64,000 nucleotides of DNA from Siphonodentalium dalli. Lineage: Eukaryota > Mollusca > Scaphopoda > Gadilida > Siphonodentaliidae. Below the pieces are notes generated by a model. That model did not search any database. It had not been told where the DNA came from and worked only from the letters and a program-made list of their open reading frames with translations. Every line of letters begins with the position of its first letter. Position 1 is the first letter of the stretch. Positions 36,301 to 51,499 of this stretch are shown here, in pieces. The DNA lies in NCBI GenBank assembly GCA_032622095.1, contig CP136069.1, positions 16,290,450 to 16,354,449 of the forward strand, in the 5' to 3' direction. The translations under genes were made by a program, and so were the position numbers.

Positions 36301-38950
36301 CCATATACAGGGATAATTACCAGATTAACAGTGTATAAACAACCCGGGACCATATACAGGGATAATTACCAGATTAACAGTGTATAAACAACAGGGGACC
36401 ATATACAGGGATAATTACCAGATTAACAGTGTATATACAACCCGGGACCATATACAGGGATAATTACCAGATTAACAGTGTATAGACAACCCGGGATCAT
36501 ATACAGTAATAATTACCAGTTTAACAGTGTATATACAACCCGGGATCATATACAGTAATAATTACCATATTAACGGTTTATAAACAACCCGGGATCATAT
36601 ACAGGGATAATTACCAGATTAACAGTGTATAGACAACCCGGTACCATATACAGTAATAATTACCAGTTTAACAGTGTATATACAACCCGGGATCATATAC
36701 AGTAATAATTACCATATTAACAGTGTATAGACAACCCGGGACCATATACAGGAATAATTACCATATTAACAGTGTATATACAACCCGGGACCATATACAA
36801 AGATAATTACCAGATTAACAGTGTATAGACAACGCGGGACCATATACAGGGATAATCACCATATTAACAGTGTATATACAACCCGGGACCATATACAGAG
36901 ATAATTACCAGATTAACAGTGTATAGACAACCCGGGACCATATACAGGGATAATTACCATATTAACAGTGTATATACAACCCGGGACCATATACAGAGAT
37001 AATTACCAGATTAGCAGTGTATAGACAACCCGGGACCATATACAGGGATAATTACTAGATTAACAGTGTGTATACAACCCGGGACCATATACAGGGATAA
37101 TTACCATATTAACAGTGTATATACAACCCGGGACCATATACAGGGATAATTACCAGATTAACAGTGTATAGACAACCCGGGACCATATACAGGGATAATT
37201 ACCAGACTAACAGTGTATATACAACCCGGGACCATATACAGGAATAATTACCAGATTAATAGTTGTATAAACAACCCGGGACCATATACAGGGATAATTA
37301 CCAGATTAATAGGTGTATAAACAACCCGGGACCATATACAGGGATAATTACCAGATTAACAGTGTATAGACAACCCGGGACCATATACAGTAATAATTAC
37401 CAGATTAACAGTGTATATACAACCCGGGACCATATACAGGAATAATTACCAGATTAACAGTGTATAAACAACCCAGGACCATATACAGGAATAATTACCA
37501 GATTAACAGTGTATAGACAACCCGGGATCATATACAGGGATAATTACCAGATTAACAGCGTATAGACAACCCGGGACCATATACAGGAATAATTACTAGA
37601 TTAACAGTGTATAAACAACCCGGGACCATATACAGGAATAATTACCACATTAACAGTGTATATACAACCCGGGACCATATACAGGGATAATTACCATATT
37701 AACAGTCTATATACAACCCGGGACCATATACAGGAATAATTACCAGATTAACAGTGTATATACAACCCGGGACCATATACAGGAATAATTACCAGATTAA
37801 CAGTGTATATACAACCCGGGACCATATACAGGGATAATTACCATATTAACAGTGTATATACAACCCGGGACCATATACAGGGATAATTACCATATTAACA
37901 GTGTATATACAACCCGGGACCATATACAGGGATAATTACCAGATTAACAGTGTATATACAACCAGGGATCATATACAAGGAAAATTACCAGATTAACAGT
38001 GTATAGACAACCCGGGACCATATACAGGAATAATTACCAGATTAACAGTGTATATACAACCCGGGACCATATACAGTAATAATTACCAGATTAACAGTGT
38101 ATAGACAACCCGGGACCATATACAGGAATAATTACCATATTAACAGGTGTATAAACAACCCGGGATCATATACAGGGATAATTACCATATTAACAGTCTA
38201 TATACAACCCGGGACCATATACAGGAATACATACCAGATTAACAGTGTATAGACAACCCGGGACCATATAAAGTAATAATTACCAGATTAACAGTGTATA
38301 GACAACCCGGGACCATATACATGAATAATTACCAGATTAACAGTGTATAGACAACCCGGGACCATATAAAGTAATAATTACCAGATTAACAGTGTATAGA
38401 CAACCCGGGACCATATACATGAATAATTACCAGATTAACAGTGTATATACAACCCGGGACCATATACAGGGATAATTACCAGATTAACAGTGTATAGACA
38501 AACCGGGATCATATACAGGAATAACTACCAGATTAACAGTGTATATACAACCCGGGACCATATACAGGGATAATTACCAGATTAACAGTGTATATACAAA
38601 CCGGGACCATATACAGGAATAATTACCAGATTAACAGTGTATATACAACCCGGGACCATATACAGGAATAATTACCAGATTAACAGTGTATAGACAACCC
38701 GGGATCATATACAGGAATAATTACCAGATTAACAGTATATATACAACCCGTGACCATATACAGTAATAATTACCAGATTAACGGTGTATAGACAAATCGG
38801 GACCATATATAGGGATAATTACCAGATTAACAGTGTATATGCAACCCGGGACCATATACAGGGATAATTACCAGATTAACAGTGTATAGACAAACCGGGA
38901 CCATATACAGTAATAATTACCAGATTAACAGTGTATATACAACCCGGGAC
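33300..38950 (+). repeat. Tandem ~3.09-kb (63-unit) satellite duplication
   Basis: Diagnostic variants repeat about 3.04-3.19 kb apart: AACAGGGGACC at 33350 and 36390, TTAACGGTTT at 33481 and 36570, the pair of 50-bp units with AATAGTTG and AATAGGTG at 34.17 and 37.26 kb, and CCGTGACC at about 35.56 and 38.75 kb. The shift of 3,089 bp equals 63 units plus two extra bases, explained by the two 50-bp units inside each copy. The offset grows to 3,188 bp at the right, showing later insertion of whole units. Confidence 0.88.
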
Positions 38951-39419
38951 CATATACAGGAATAATTACCAGATTAACAGTGTATAAACAACCCGGGACC
39001 ATATACAGGAATAATTACCAGATTAACAGTGTATATACAACCCGGGACCATATACAGGAATAATTACCAGATTAACAGTGTATAGACAACCCGGAACCAT
39101 ATACAGGAATAATTACCAGATTAACAGTGTATAGACAACCCGGGACCATATACAGGGATAATTACCAGATTAACAGTGTATAGAGAACCCGGGACCATAT
39201 ACAGGGATAATTACCAGATTAACAGTGTATAAACAACCCGGGACCATATACAGGAATAATTTCCAGATTAACAGTGTATAGACAACCGGGACCATATACA
39301 GGGATAATTACCAGATTAACAGTGTATAGACAACACGGGGACCATATACAGGGATAATTACCAGATTAACAGTGTATAAACAACCCGGGACCATATACAG
39401 TAATAATTACCAGATTAAC

Positions 39420-39660
39420 AGTGTATAGACAACCCGGGATCATATACAGTAATAATTACCAGATTAACAGTGTATAGACAACCCGGGATCATATACAGTA
39501 ATAATTACCAGATTAACAGTGTATAGACAACCCGGGATCATATACAGTAATAATTACCAGATTAACAGTGTATAGACAACCCGGGATCATATACAGTAAT
39601 AATTACCAGATTAACAGTGTATAGACAACCCGGGATCATATACAGTAATAATTACCATAT
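39420..39660 (+). repeat. Run of five near-identical adjacent monomers
   Basis: Five consecutive units share the same GTAATA centre, TATAGACAAC and GATCAT choices, with no differences seen. Elsewhere in the array neighbouring monomers usually differ at these positions, so this is a fresh single-unit expansion. Confidence 0.8.
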
Positions 39661-40224
39661 TAACAGTGTATAAACAACCCGGGATCATATACAGGAAAAA
39701 AAACCAGATTAACAGTGTATAGACAACCCGGGACCATATACAGGAATAATTACCAGATTAACAGTGTATAGACAACACGGGGACCATATACAGGGATAAT
39801 TACCAGATTAACAGTGTATAAACAACCCGGGACCATATACAGGGATAATTACCAGATTAACAGTGTATAGACAACCCGGGATCATATACAGTAATAATTA
39901 CCAGATTAACAGTGTATAAACAACCCGGGACCATATACAGGGATAATTACCAGATTAACAGTGTATAGACAACCCGGGATCATATACAGTAATAATTACC
40001 AGATTAACAGTGTATAAACAACCCGGGACCATATACAGGAATAATAACCAGATTAACAGTGTATAGACAACCCGGGACCATATACAGGAATAATTACCAG
40101 ATTAACAGTATATAAACAACCCGGAACCATATACAGTAATAATTACCAGATTAACAGTGTATAAACAACCCGGGATCATATACAGGAATAATTACCAGAT
40201 TAACAGTGTGTAAACAACCCGGGA

Positions 40225-43000
40225 CCATATACAGGAATACTTACCAGATTAACAGTGTATAAACATCCCGGGATCATATACAGGAATACTTACCAGATTA
40301 ACAGTGTATAAACAACCCGGGACCATATACAGGAATACTTACCAGATTAACAGTGTATAAACAACCCGGGATCATATACAGGAATAATTACCAGATTAAC
40401 AGTGTATAAACAACCCGGGACCATATACAGGAATACTTACCAGATTAACAGTGTATAAACAACCCGGGACCATATACAGGAATACTTACCAGATTAACAG
40501 TGTATAGACAACCCGGGACCATATACAGGAATACTTACCAGATTAACAGTGTATAAACAACCCGGGATCATATGCAGGAATAATTACCAGATTAACAGTG
40601 TATAAACAACCCGGGACCATATACAGGAATACTTACCAGATTAACAGTGTATAAACAACCCGGGACCATATACAGGAATACTTACCAGATTAACAGTGTA
40701 TAGACTACCCGGGACCATATACAGGAATACTTACCAGATTAACAGTGTATAAACAACCCGGGACCATATACAGGAATACTTACCAGATTAACAGTGTATA
40801 GACAACCCGGGACCATATACAGGAATACTTACCAGATTAACAGTGTATAAACAACCCGGGACCATATACAGGAATACTTACCAGATTAACAGTGTATAAA
40901 CAACCCGGGACCATATACAGGAATACTTACCAGATTAACAGTGTATAAACAACCCGGGACCATATACAGGAATACTTACCAGATTAACAGTGTATAAACA
41001 ACCCGGGATCATATACAGTAATAATTACCAGATTAACAGTGTATAAACAACCCGGGATCATATACAGGAATACTTACCAGATTAACAGTGTATAGACAAC
41101 CCGGGACCATATACAGGAATACTTACCAGATTAACAGTGTATAAACAACCCGGGACCATATACAGGAATACTTACCAGATTAACAGTGTATAAACAACCC
41201 GGGACCATATACAGGAATACTTACCAGATTAACAGTGTATAAACAACCCGGGACCATATACAGGAATACTTACCAGATTAACAGTGTATAGACAACCCGG
41301 GACCATATACAGGAATACTTACCAGATTAACAGTGTATAAACAACCCGGGATCATATACAGGAATACTTACCAGATTAACAGTGTATAGACAACCCGGGA
41401 CCATATACAGGAATACATACCAGATTAACAGTGTATAAACAACCCGGGACCATATACAGGAATACATACCAGATTAACAGTGTATAAACAACCCGGGACC
41501 ATATACAGGGATACTTACCAGATTAACAGTATATAAACAACCCGGGATCATATACAGGAATACTTACCAGAATAACAGTGTATAAACATCCCGGGATCAT
41601 ATACAGGAATACTTACCAGATTAACAGTGTATAGACAACCCGGGATCATATACAGGAATACTTACCAGATTAACAGTGTATAAACAACCCGGGATCATAT
41701 ACAGGAATACATACCAGATTAACAGTGTATAGACAACCCGGGATCATATACAGGAATAATTACCAGATTAACAGTGTATAGACAACCCGGGATCATATAC
41801 AGGAATACTTACCATATTAACAGTGTATAAACAACCCGGGACCATATACAGGGATAATTACCAGATTAACAGTGTATAAACAACCCGGGACCATATACAG
41901 GGATAATTACCATATTAACAGTGTATAGACAACCCGGGACCATATACAGGAATACATACCAGATTAACAGTGTATAGACAACCCGGGATCATATACAGGA
42001 ATAATTACCAGATTAACAGTGTATAGACAACCCGGGATCATATACAGGAATAATTACCAGATTAACAGTGTATAGACAACCCTGGACCATATACAGGGAT
42101 AATTACCAGATTAACAGTGTATAAACAACCCGGGACCATATACAGGAATAATTACCAGATTAACAGTGTATAGACAACCCGGGATCATATACAGGAATAC
42201 TTACCATATTAACAGTGTATAAACAACCCGGGATCATATACAGGAATACTTACCATATTAACAGTGTATAAACAACCCGGGATCATATACAGGAATACTT
42301 ACCAGATTAACAGTGTATAAACAACCGGGGACCATATACAGGAATAATTACCAGATTAACAGTGTATAAACAACCCGGGATCATATACTGGAATACTTAC
42401 CAGATTAACAGTGTATAAACATCCCGGGATCATATACAGGAATACTTACCAGATTAACAGTGTATAAACAACCCGGGATCATATACAGGAATACTTACCA
42501 GATTAACAGTGTATAGACAACCCGGGATCATATACAGGAATACTTACCAGATTAACAGTGTATAAACAACCCGGGACCATATACAGGAATACTTGCCAGA
42601 TTAACAGTGTATAAACATCCCGGGATCATATACAGGAATAATTACCAGATTAACAGTGTATAAACAACCCGGGACCATATACAGGAATACATACCAGATT
42701 AACAGTGTATAAACAACCCGGGACCATATACAGGAATACATACCATATTAACAGTGTATAAACAACCCGGGATCATATACAGGAATACTTACCAGATTAA
42801 CAGTGTATAAACAACCCGGGATCATATACAGGAATAATTACTAGATTAACAGTGTATAGACTACCCGGGACCATATACAGGGATAATTACCAGATTAACA
42901 GTGTATAAACAACCCGGGACCATATACATGAATAATTACCAGATTAACAGTGTATAAACAACCCGGGACCATATACAGGAATACTTACCAGATTAACAGT
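40225..43000 (+). repeat. Satellite subfamily zone with AATACTTACC centres
   Basis: Most units here read AGGAATACTTACCAG where the rest of the array reads AATAATTACCAG; a minority read AATACATACC. The change removes the TAATTA hexamer found in nearly all other monomers. Outside this zone AATACTTACC appears only sporadically (near 12.93, 23.42 and 27.68 kb). The patch is a locally homogenised subfamily. Confidence 0.85.
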
Positions 43001-43039
43001 GTATAAACAACCCGGGACCATATACAGGAATAATTACCA

Positions 43040-46000
43040 GATTAACAGTGTATAGACAACCCGGGACCATATACAGGAATAATTACCAGATTAACAGTGT
43101 ATAAACAACCCGGGACCATATACAGGAATAATTACCAGATTAACAGTGTATAAACAACCCGGGACCATATACAGGAATAATTACCAGATTAACAGTGTAT
43201 AAACAACCCGGGACCATATACAGGAATAATTACCAGATTAACAGTGTATAAACAACCCGGGACCATATACAGGAATAATTACCAGATTAACGGGAGTGTA
43301 AACATCCCGGGACCATATACAGGAATAATTACCAGATTAACAGTGTATAAACAACCCGGGACCATATACAGGAATAATTACCAGATTAACAGGTGTATAG
43401 ACAACCGGGGACCATATACAGGAATAATTACCAGATTAACAGGAGTGTAAACAACCCGGGACCATATACAGGAATAATTACCAGATTAACAGTGTATAAA
43501 CAAACCGGGACCATATACAGGAATAATTACCAGATTAACAGTGTATAAACATCCCGGGGACCATATACAGGAATAATTACCAGATTAACAGTGTATAGAC
43601 AACCCGGGATCATATACAGGAATAATTACCACATTAACAGGTGTATAAACAACCGGGGACCATATACAGGAATAATTACCAGATTAACAGTGTATAAACA
43701 ACCGGGGACCATATACAGGAATAATTACCAGATTAACAGTGTATAAACAACCCGGGACCATATACAGGAATAATTACCAGATTAACAGTGTATATACAAC
43801 CGGGGACCATATACAGGAATAATTACCAGATTAACAGTGTATAAACAACCCGGGACCATATACAGGAATAATTACCAGATTAACAGTGTATAAACAACCC
43901 GGGACCATATACAGGAATAATTACCAGATTAACAGTGTATATACAACCGGGGACCATATACAGGAATAATTACCAGATTAACAGTGTATAAACAACCCGG
44001 GACCATATACAGGAATAATTACCAGATTAACAGGAGTGTAAACAACCCGGGACCATATACAGGAATAATTACCAGATTAACAGTGTATAAACAACCCGGG
44101 ACCATATACAGGGATAATTACCACATTAACAGGTGTATAAACAACCGGGGACCATATACAGGAATAATTACCAGATTAACAGTGTATAAACATCCCGGGA
44201 CCATATACAGGAATAATTACCAGATTAACAGGAGTGTAAACAACCGGGGACCATATACAGGAATAATTACCAGATTAACAGTGTATAAACAACCGGGGAC
44301 CATATACAGGAATAATTACCAGATTAACAGTGTATAAACATCCCGGGACCATATACAGGAATAATTACCAGATTAACAGTGTATAAACAACCCGGGACCA
44401 TATACAGGAATAATTACCAGATTAACAGGTGTATAAACAACCGGGGACCATATACAGGAATAATTACCAGATTAACAGTGTATAAACAACCGGGGACCAT
44501 ATACAGGAATAATTACCAGATTAACAGGTGTATAAACAACCGGGGACCATATACAGGGATAATTACCATATTAACAGTGTATAAACAACCGGGGACCATA
44601 TACAGGAATAATTACCAGATTAACAGTGTATAAATATCCCGGGACCATATACAGGAATAATTACCAGATTAACAGTGTATAAACAACCCGGGACCATATA
44701 CAGGAATAATTACCAGATTAACAGGTGTATAAACAACCGGGGACCATATTCAGGAATAATTACCAGATTAACAGTGTATAAACAACCGGGGACCATATAC
44801 AGGAATAATTACCAGATTAACAGTGTATAAACAACCCGGGACCATATACAGGAATAATTACCAGATTAACAGGTGTATAAACAACCGGGGACCATATACA
44901 GGAATAATTACCAGATTAACAGTGTATAAACAACCCGGGACCATATACAGGAATAATTACCAGATTAACAGGAGTGTAAACAACCCGGGACCATATACAG
45001 GAATAATTACCACATTAACAGGTGTATAAACAACCGGGGACCATATACAGGAATAATTACCAGATTAACAGGAGTATAAACATCCCGGGGACCATATACA
45101 GGAATAATTACCAGATTAACAGTGTATAAACAACCCGGGACCATATACAGGAATAATTACCAGATTAACAGTGTATAAACAACCGGGGACCATATACAGG
45201 AATAATTACCAGATTAACAGGTGTATAAACAACCGGGGACCATATACAGGAATAATTACCAGATTAACAGGAGTGTAAACAACCCTGGACCATATACAGG
45301 AATAATTACCAGATTAACAGGTATATAAACAACCCGGGACCATATACAGGAATAATTACCAGATTAACAGTGTATATACAACCGGGGACCATATACAGGG
45401 ATAATTACCACATTAACAGGTGTATAAACAACCCGGGACCATATACAGGAATAATTACCAGATTAACAGGAGTGTAAACAACCGGGGACCATATACAGGA
45501 ATAATTACCAGATTAACAGGTGTATAAACAACCCGGGACCATATACAGGAATAATTACCAGATTAACAGGTGTATAAACAACCGGGGACCATATACAGGA
45601 ATAATTACCAGATTAACAGTGTATATACAACCGGGACCATATACAGGGATAATTACCATATTAACAGTGTATAGACAACCCGGGACCATATACAGGGATA
45701 ATTACCATATTAACAGTGTATAGACAACCCGGGACCATATACAGGAATAATTACCAGATTAACAGTGTATAAACAACCCGGGACCATATACAGGAATAAT
45801 TACCAGATTAACAGTGTATAAACAACCCGGGACCATATACAGGAATAATTACCAGATTAACAGTGTATAAACAACCCGGGACCATATACAGGAATAATTA
45901 ACAGATTAACAGTGTATAAACAACCCGGGACCATATACAGGAATAATTACCAGATTAACGGGAGTGTAAACATCCCGGGACCATATACAGGAATAATTAC

Positions 46001-48400
46001 CAGATTAACAGTGTATAAACAACCCGGGACCATATACAGGAATAATTACCAGATTAACAGGTGTATAGACAACCGGGGACCATATACAGGAATAATTACC
46101 AGATTAACAGGAGTGTAAACAACCCGGGACCATATACAGGAATAATTACCAGATTAACAGTGTATAAACAACCCGGGACCATATACAGGAATAATTACCA
46201 GATTAACAGTGTATAAACATCCCGGGGACCATATACAGGAATAATTACCAGATTAACAGTGTATAGACAACCCGGGACCATATACAGGAATAATTACCAC
46301 ATTAACAGGTGTATAAACAACCGGGGACCATATACAGGAATAATTACCAGATTAACAGTGTATAAACAACCGGGGACCATATACAGGAATAATTACCAGA
46401 TTAACAGTGTATAAACAACCCGGGACCATATACAGGAATAATTACCAGATTAACAGTGTATATACAACCGGGGACCATATACAGGAATAATTACCAGATT
46501 AACAGTGTATAAACAACCCGGGACCATATACAGGAATAATTACCAGATTAACAGTGTATAAACAACCCGGGACCATATACAGGAATAATTACCAGATTAA
46601 CAGTGTATATACAACCGGGGACCATATACAGGAATAATTACCAGATTAACAGTGTATAAACAACCCGGGACCATATACAGGAATAATTACCAGATTAACA
46701 GGAGTGTAAACAACCCGGGACCATATACAGGAATAATTACCAGATTAACAGTGTATAAACAACCCGGGACCATATACAGGGATAATTACCACATTAACAG
46801 GTGTATAAACAACCGGGGACCATATACAGGAATAATTACCAGATTAACAGTGTATAAACATCCCGGGACCATATACAGGAATAATTACCAGATTAACAGG
46901 AGTGTAAACAACCGGGGACCATATACAGGAATAATTACCAGATTAACAGTGTATAAACAACCGGGGACCATATACAGGAATAATTACCAGATTAACAGTG
47001 TATAAACATCCCGGGACCATATACAGGAATAATTACCAGATTAACAGTGTATAAACAACCCGGGACCATATACAGGAATAATTACCAGATTAACAGGTGT
47101 ATAAACAACCGGGGACCATATACAGGAATAATTACCAGATTAACAGTGTATAAACAACCGGGGACCATATACAGGAATAATTACCAGATTAACAGGTGTA
47201 TAAACAACCGGGGACCATATACAGGGATAATTACCATATTAACAGTGTATAAACAACCGGGGACCATATACAGGAATAATTACCAGATTAACAGTGTATA
47301 AACATCCCGGGACCATATACAGGAATAATTACCAGATTAACAGTGTATAAACAACCCGGGACCATATACAGGAATAATTACCAGATTAACAGGTGTATAA
47401 ACAACCGGGGACCATATACAGGAATAATTACCAGATTAACAGTGTATAAACAACCGGGGACCATATACAGGAATAATTACCAGATTAACAGTGTATAAAC
47501 AACCCGGGACCATATACAGGAATAATTACCAGATTAACAGGTGTATAAACAACCGGGGACCATATACAGGAATAATTACCAGATTAACAGTGTATAAACA
47601 ACCCGGGACCATATACAGGAATAATTACCAGATTAACAGGAGTGTAAACAACCCGGGACCATATACAGGAATAATTACCACATTAACAGGTGTATAAACA
47701 ACCGGGGACCATATACAGGAATAATTACCAGATTAACAGGAGTATAAACATCCCGGGGACCATATACAGGAATAATTACCAGATTAACAGTGTATAAACA
47801 ACCCGGGACCATATACAGGAATAATTACCAGATTAACAGTGTATAAACAACCGGGGACCATATACAGGAATAATTACCAGATTAACAGGTGTATAAACAA
47901 CCGGGGACCATATACAGGAATAATTACCAGATTAACAGGAGTGTAAACAACCCGGGACCATATTCAGGAATAATTACCAGATTAACAGGTATATAAACAA
48001 CCCGGGACCATATACAGGAATAATTACCAGATTAACAGTGTATATACAACCGGGGACCATATACAGGGATAATTACCACATTAACAGGTGTATAAACAAC
48101 CCGGGACCATATACAGGAATAATTACCAGATTAACAGGAGTGTAAACAACCGGGGACCATATACAGGAATAATTACCAGATTAACAGGTGTATAAACAAC
48201 CCGGGACCATATACAGGAATAATTACCAGATTAACAGGTGTATAAACAACCGGGGACCATATACAGGAATAATTACCAGATTAACAGTGTATATACAACC
48301 CGGGACCATATACAGGGATAATTACCATATTAACAGTGTATAGACAACCCGGGACCATATACAGGGATAATTACCATATTAACAGTGTATAGACAACCCG
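43040..48400 (+). repeat. Tandem 2,668-bp satellite duplication
   Basis: The block 43.04-45.71 kb is repeated at 45.71-48.40 kb. Four separate complex variant patterns recur at exactly 2,668 bp (43244/45912, 43984/46652, 44379/47047, 44823/47491). Only scattered single-base differences were noticed, for example TATTCAGG near 44.75 kb in copy one only and near 47.96 kb in copy two only, and one missing C near 45.63 kb. It contains many 50-bp units with CAGGTGTATA and CAGGAGTGTA. The near-identity indicates a recent event, or correct assembly of two recent copies. Confidence 0.92.
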
Positions 48401-49749
48401 GGACCATATACAGGAATAATTACCAGATTAACAGGAGTATAAACAACCCGGGACGATATACAGGAATAATTACCACATTAACAGGAGTATAAACAACCCG
48501 GGACGATATACAGGAATAATTACCAGATTAACAGTGTATAAACATCCGGGGACCATATACAGGAATAATTACCAGATTAACAGGAGTGTAAACATCCCGG
48601 GACCATATACAGTAATAATTACCAGATTAACAGTGTATAAACAACACGGGACGATATACAGGAATAATTACCAGATTAACAGTGTATAAACAACCGGGAC
48701 CATATACAGGAATAATTACCATATTAACAGTGTATAAACATCCCGGGATCATATACAGGGATAATTACCAGATTAACAGTGTATAAACAACCCGGGGCCA
48801 TATACAGGAATAATTACCAGATTAACAGTGTATAAACAACCCGGGACCATATACAGGAATAATTACCAGATTAACAGGAGTGTAAACAACCCGGGACCAT
48901 ATACAGGAATAATTACCACATTAACAGGTGTATAAACAACCGGGGACCATATACAGGAATAATTACCAGATTAACAGGAGTGTAAACAACCCGGGACCAT
49001 ATACAGGAATAATTACCAGATTAACAGTGTATAAACAACCGGGGACCATATACAGGAATAATTACCAGATTAACAGGAGTGTAAACATCCCGGGATCATA
49101 TACAGGAATAATTACCAGATTAACAGGTGTATAAACAACCCGGGACCATATACAGGGATAATTACCAGATTAACAGTGTATAAACATCCGGGGACCATAT
49201 ACAGGAATAATTACCAGATTAACAGTGTATAAACAACCCGGGACCATATACAGGGATAATTACCAGATTAACAGTGTATAAACATCCGGGGACCATATAC
49301 AGGAATAATTACCAGATTAACAGTGTATAAACAACCCGGGACCATATACAGGGATAATTACCAGATTAACAGGAGTGTAAACAACCCGGGACCATATACA
49401 GGAATAATTACCAGATTAACAGTGTATAAACAACCCGGGACCATATACAGGGATAATTACCAGATTAACAGGAGTGTAAACAACCCGGGACCATATACAG
49501 GAATAATTTCCAGATTAACAGTGTATAAACAACCCGGGGCCATAAACAGGTATAATTACCAGATTAACAGTGTATAAACAACCCGGGACCATATACAGGA
49601 ATAATTACCAGATTAACAGTGTATAAATATCCCGGGACCATATACAGGAATAGTTACCAGATTAACAGTGTATAAACAACCCGGGACCATATACAGGAAT
49701 AATTACCAGATTAACAGTGTATAAACAACCCGGGGCCATATACAGGAAT

Positions 49750-51290
49750 AATTACCAGATTAACAGAGTATAAACAACCCGGGACCATATACAGGAATAA
49801 TTACCAGATTAACAGGAGTGTAAACATCCCGGGACCATATACAGGAATAATTACCAGATTAACAGTGTATAAACATCCCGGGACCATATACATGAATAAT
49901 TACCAGATTAACAGTGTATAAACAAACCCGGGGCCATATACAGGAATAATTACCAGATTAACAGTGTATAAACATCCCGGGACCATATACAGGAATAATT
50001 ACCAGATTAACAGAGTATAAACAACCCGGGACCATATACAGGAATAATTACCAGATTAACAGTGTATATACAACCCGGGACCATATACAGGAATAATTAC
50101 CATATTAACAGTGTATAAACAACCCGGGACCATATACAGGAATAATAACCAGATTAACAGTGTATAAACAACCGGGACCATATACAGGAATAATTACCAG
50201 ATTAACAGGAGTGTAAACATCCCGGGACCATATACAGGAATAATTACCAGATTAACAGTGTATAAACATCCCGGGACCATATACATGAATAATTACCAGA
50301 TTAACAGTGTATAAACAACCCGGGGCCATATACAGGAATAATTACCAGATTAACAGTGTATAAACATCCCGGACCATATACAGGAATAATTACCAGATTA
50401 ACAGAGTATAAACAACCCGGGACCATATACAGGAATAATTACCAGATTAACAGTGTATATACAACCCGGGACCATATACAGGAATAATTACCATATTAAC
50501 AGTGTATAAACAACCCGGGACCATATACAGGAATAATAACCAGATTAACAGTGTATAAACAACCCGGATCATATACAGGAATAATTACCAGATTAACAGT
50601 GTATAAACAACCCGGGGCCATATACAGGAATAATTACCAGATTAACAGTGTATAAACATCCCGGGACCATATACAGGAATAATTACCAGATTAACAGAGT
50701 ATAAACAACCCGGGACCATATACAGGAATAATTACCAGATTAACAGTGTATATACAACCCGGGACCATATACAGGAATAATTACCATATTAACAGTGTAT
50801 AAACAACCCGGGACCATATACAGGAATAATAACCAGATTAACAGTGTATAAACAACCCGGGACCATATACAGGAATAATTACCAGATTAACAGGAGTGTA
50901 AACATCCCGGGACCATATACAGGAATAATTACCAGATTAACAGTGTATAAACATCCCGGGACCATATACATGAATAATTACCAGATTAACAGTGTATAAA
51001 CAACCCGGGGCCATATACAGGAATAATTACCAGATTAACAGTGTATAAACATCCCGGGACCATATACAGGAATAATTACCAGATTAACAGAGTATAAACA
51101 ACCCGGGACCATATACAGGAATAATTACCAGATTAACAGTGTATATACAACCCGGGACCATATACAGGAATAATTACCATATTAACAGTGTATAAACAAC
51201 CCGGGACCATATACAGGAATAATAACCAGATTAACAGTGTATAAACAACCCGGGATCATATACAGGAATAATTACCAGATTAACAGGAGT
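49750..51290 (+). repeat. Satellite zone with ~392-bp (8-unit) higher-order repeat
   Basis: The variant CAGAGTATA marks copies at 50011, 50402, 50695 and 51088, spacings of 391, 293 and 393 bp, meaning 8, 6 and 8 units. Each is followed by the same order of variants: TATATACAAC, then CCATATTAAC, then AATAATAACCAG. One copy has lost two units. Confidence 0.85.
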
Positions 51291-51499
51291 GTAAACATCC
51301 GGGGACCATATACAGGAATAATTACCAGATTAACAGTGTATAAACAACCGGGGACCATATACAGGAATAATTACCAGATTAACAGTGTATAAACAACCCG
51401 GGACCATATACAGGGATAATTACCAGATTAACAGTGTATAAACAACCCGGGACCATATACAGGGATAATTACCAGATTAACAGTGTATAAACAACCGGG

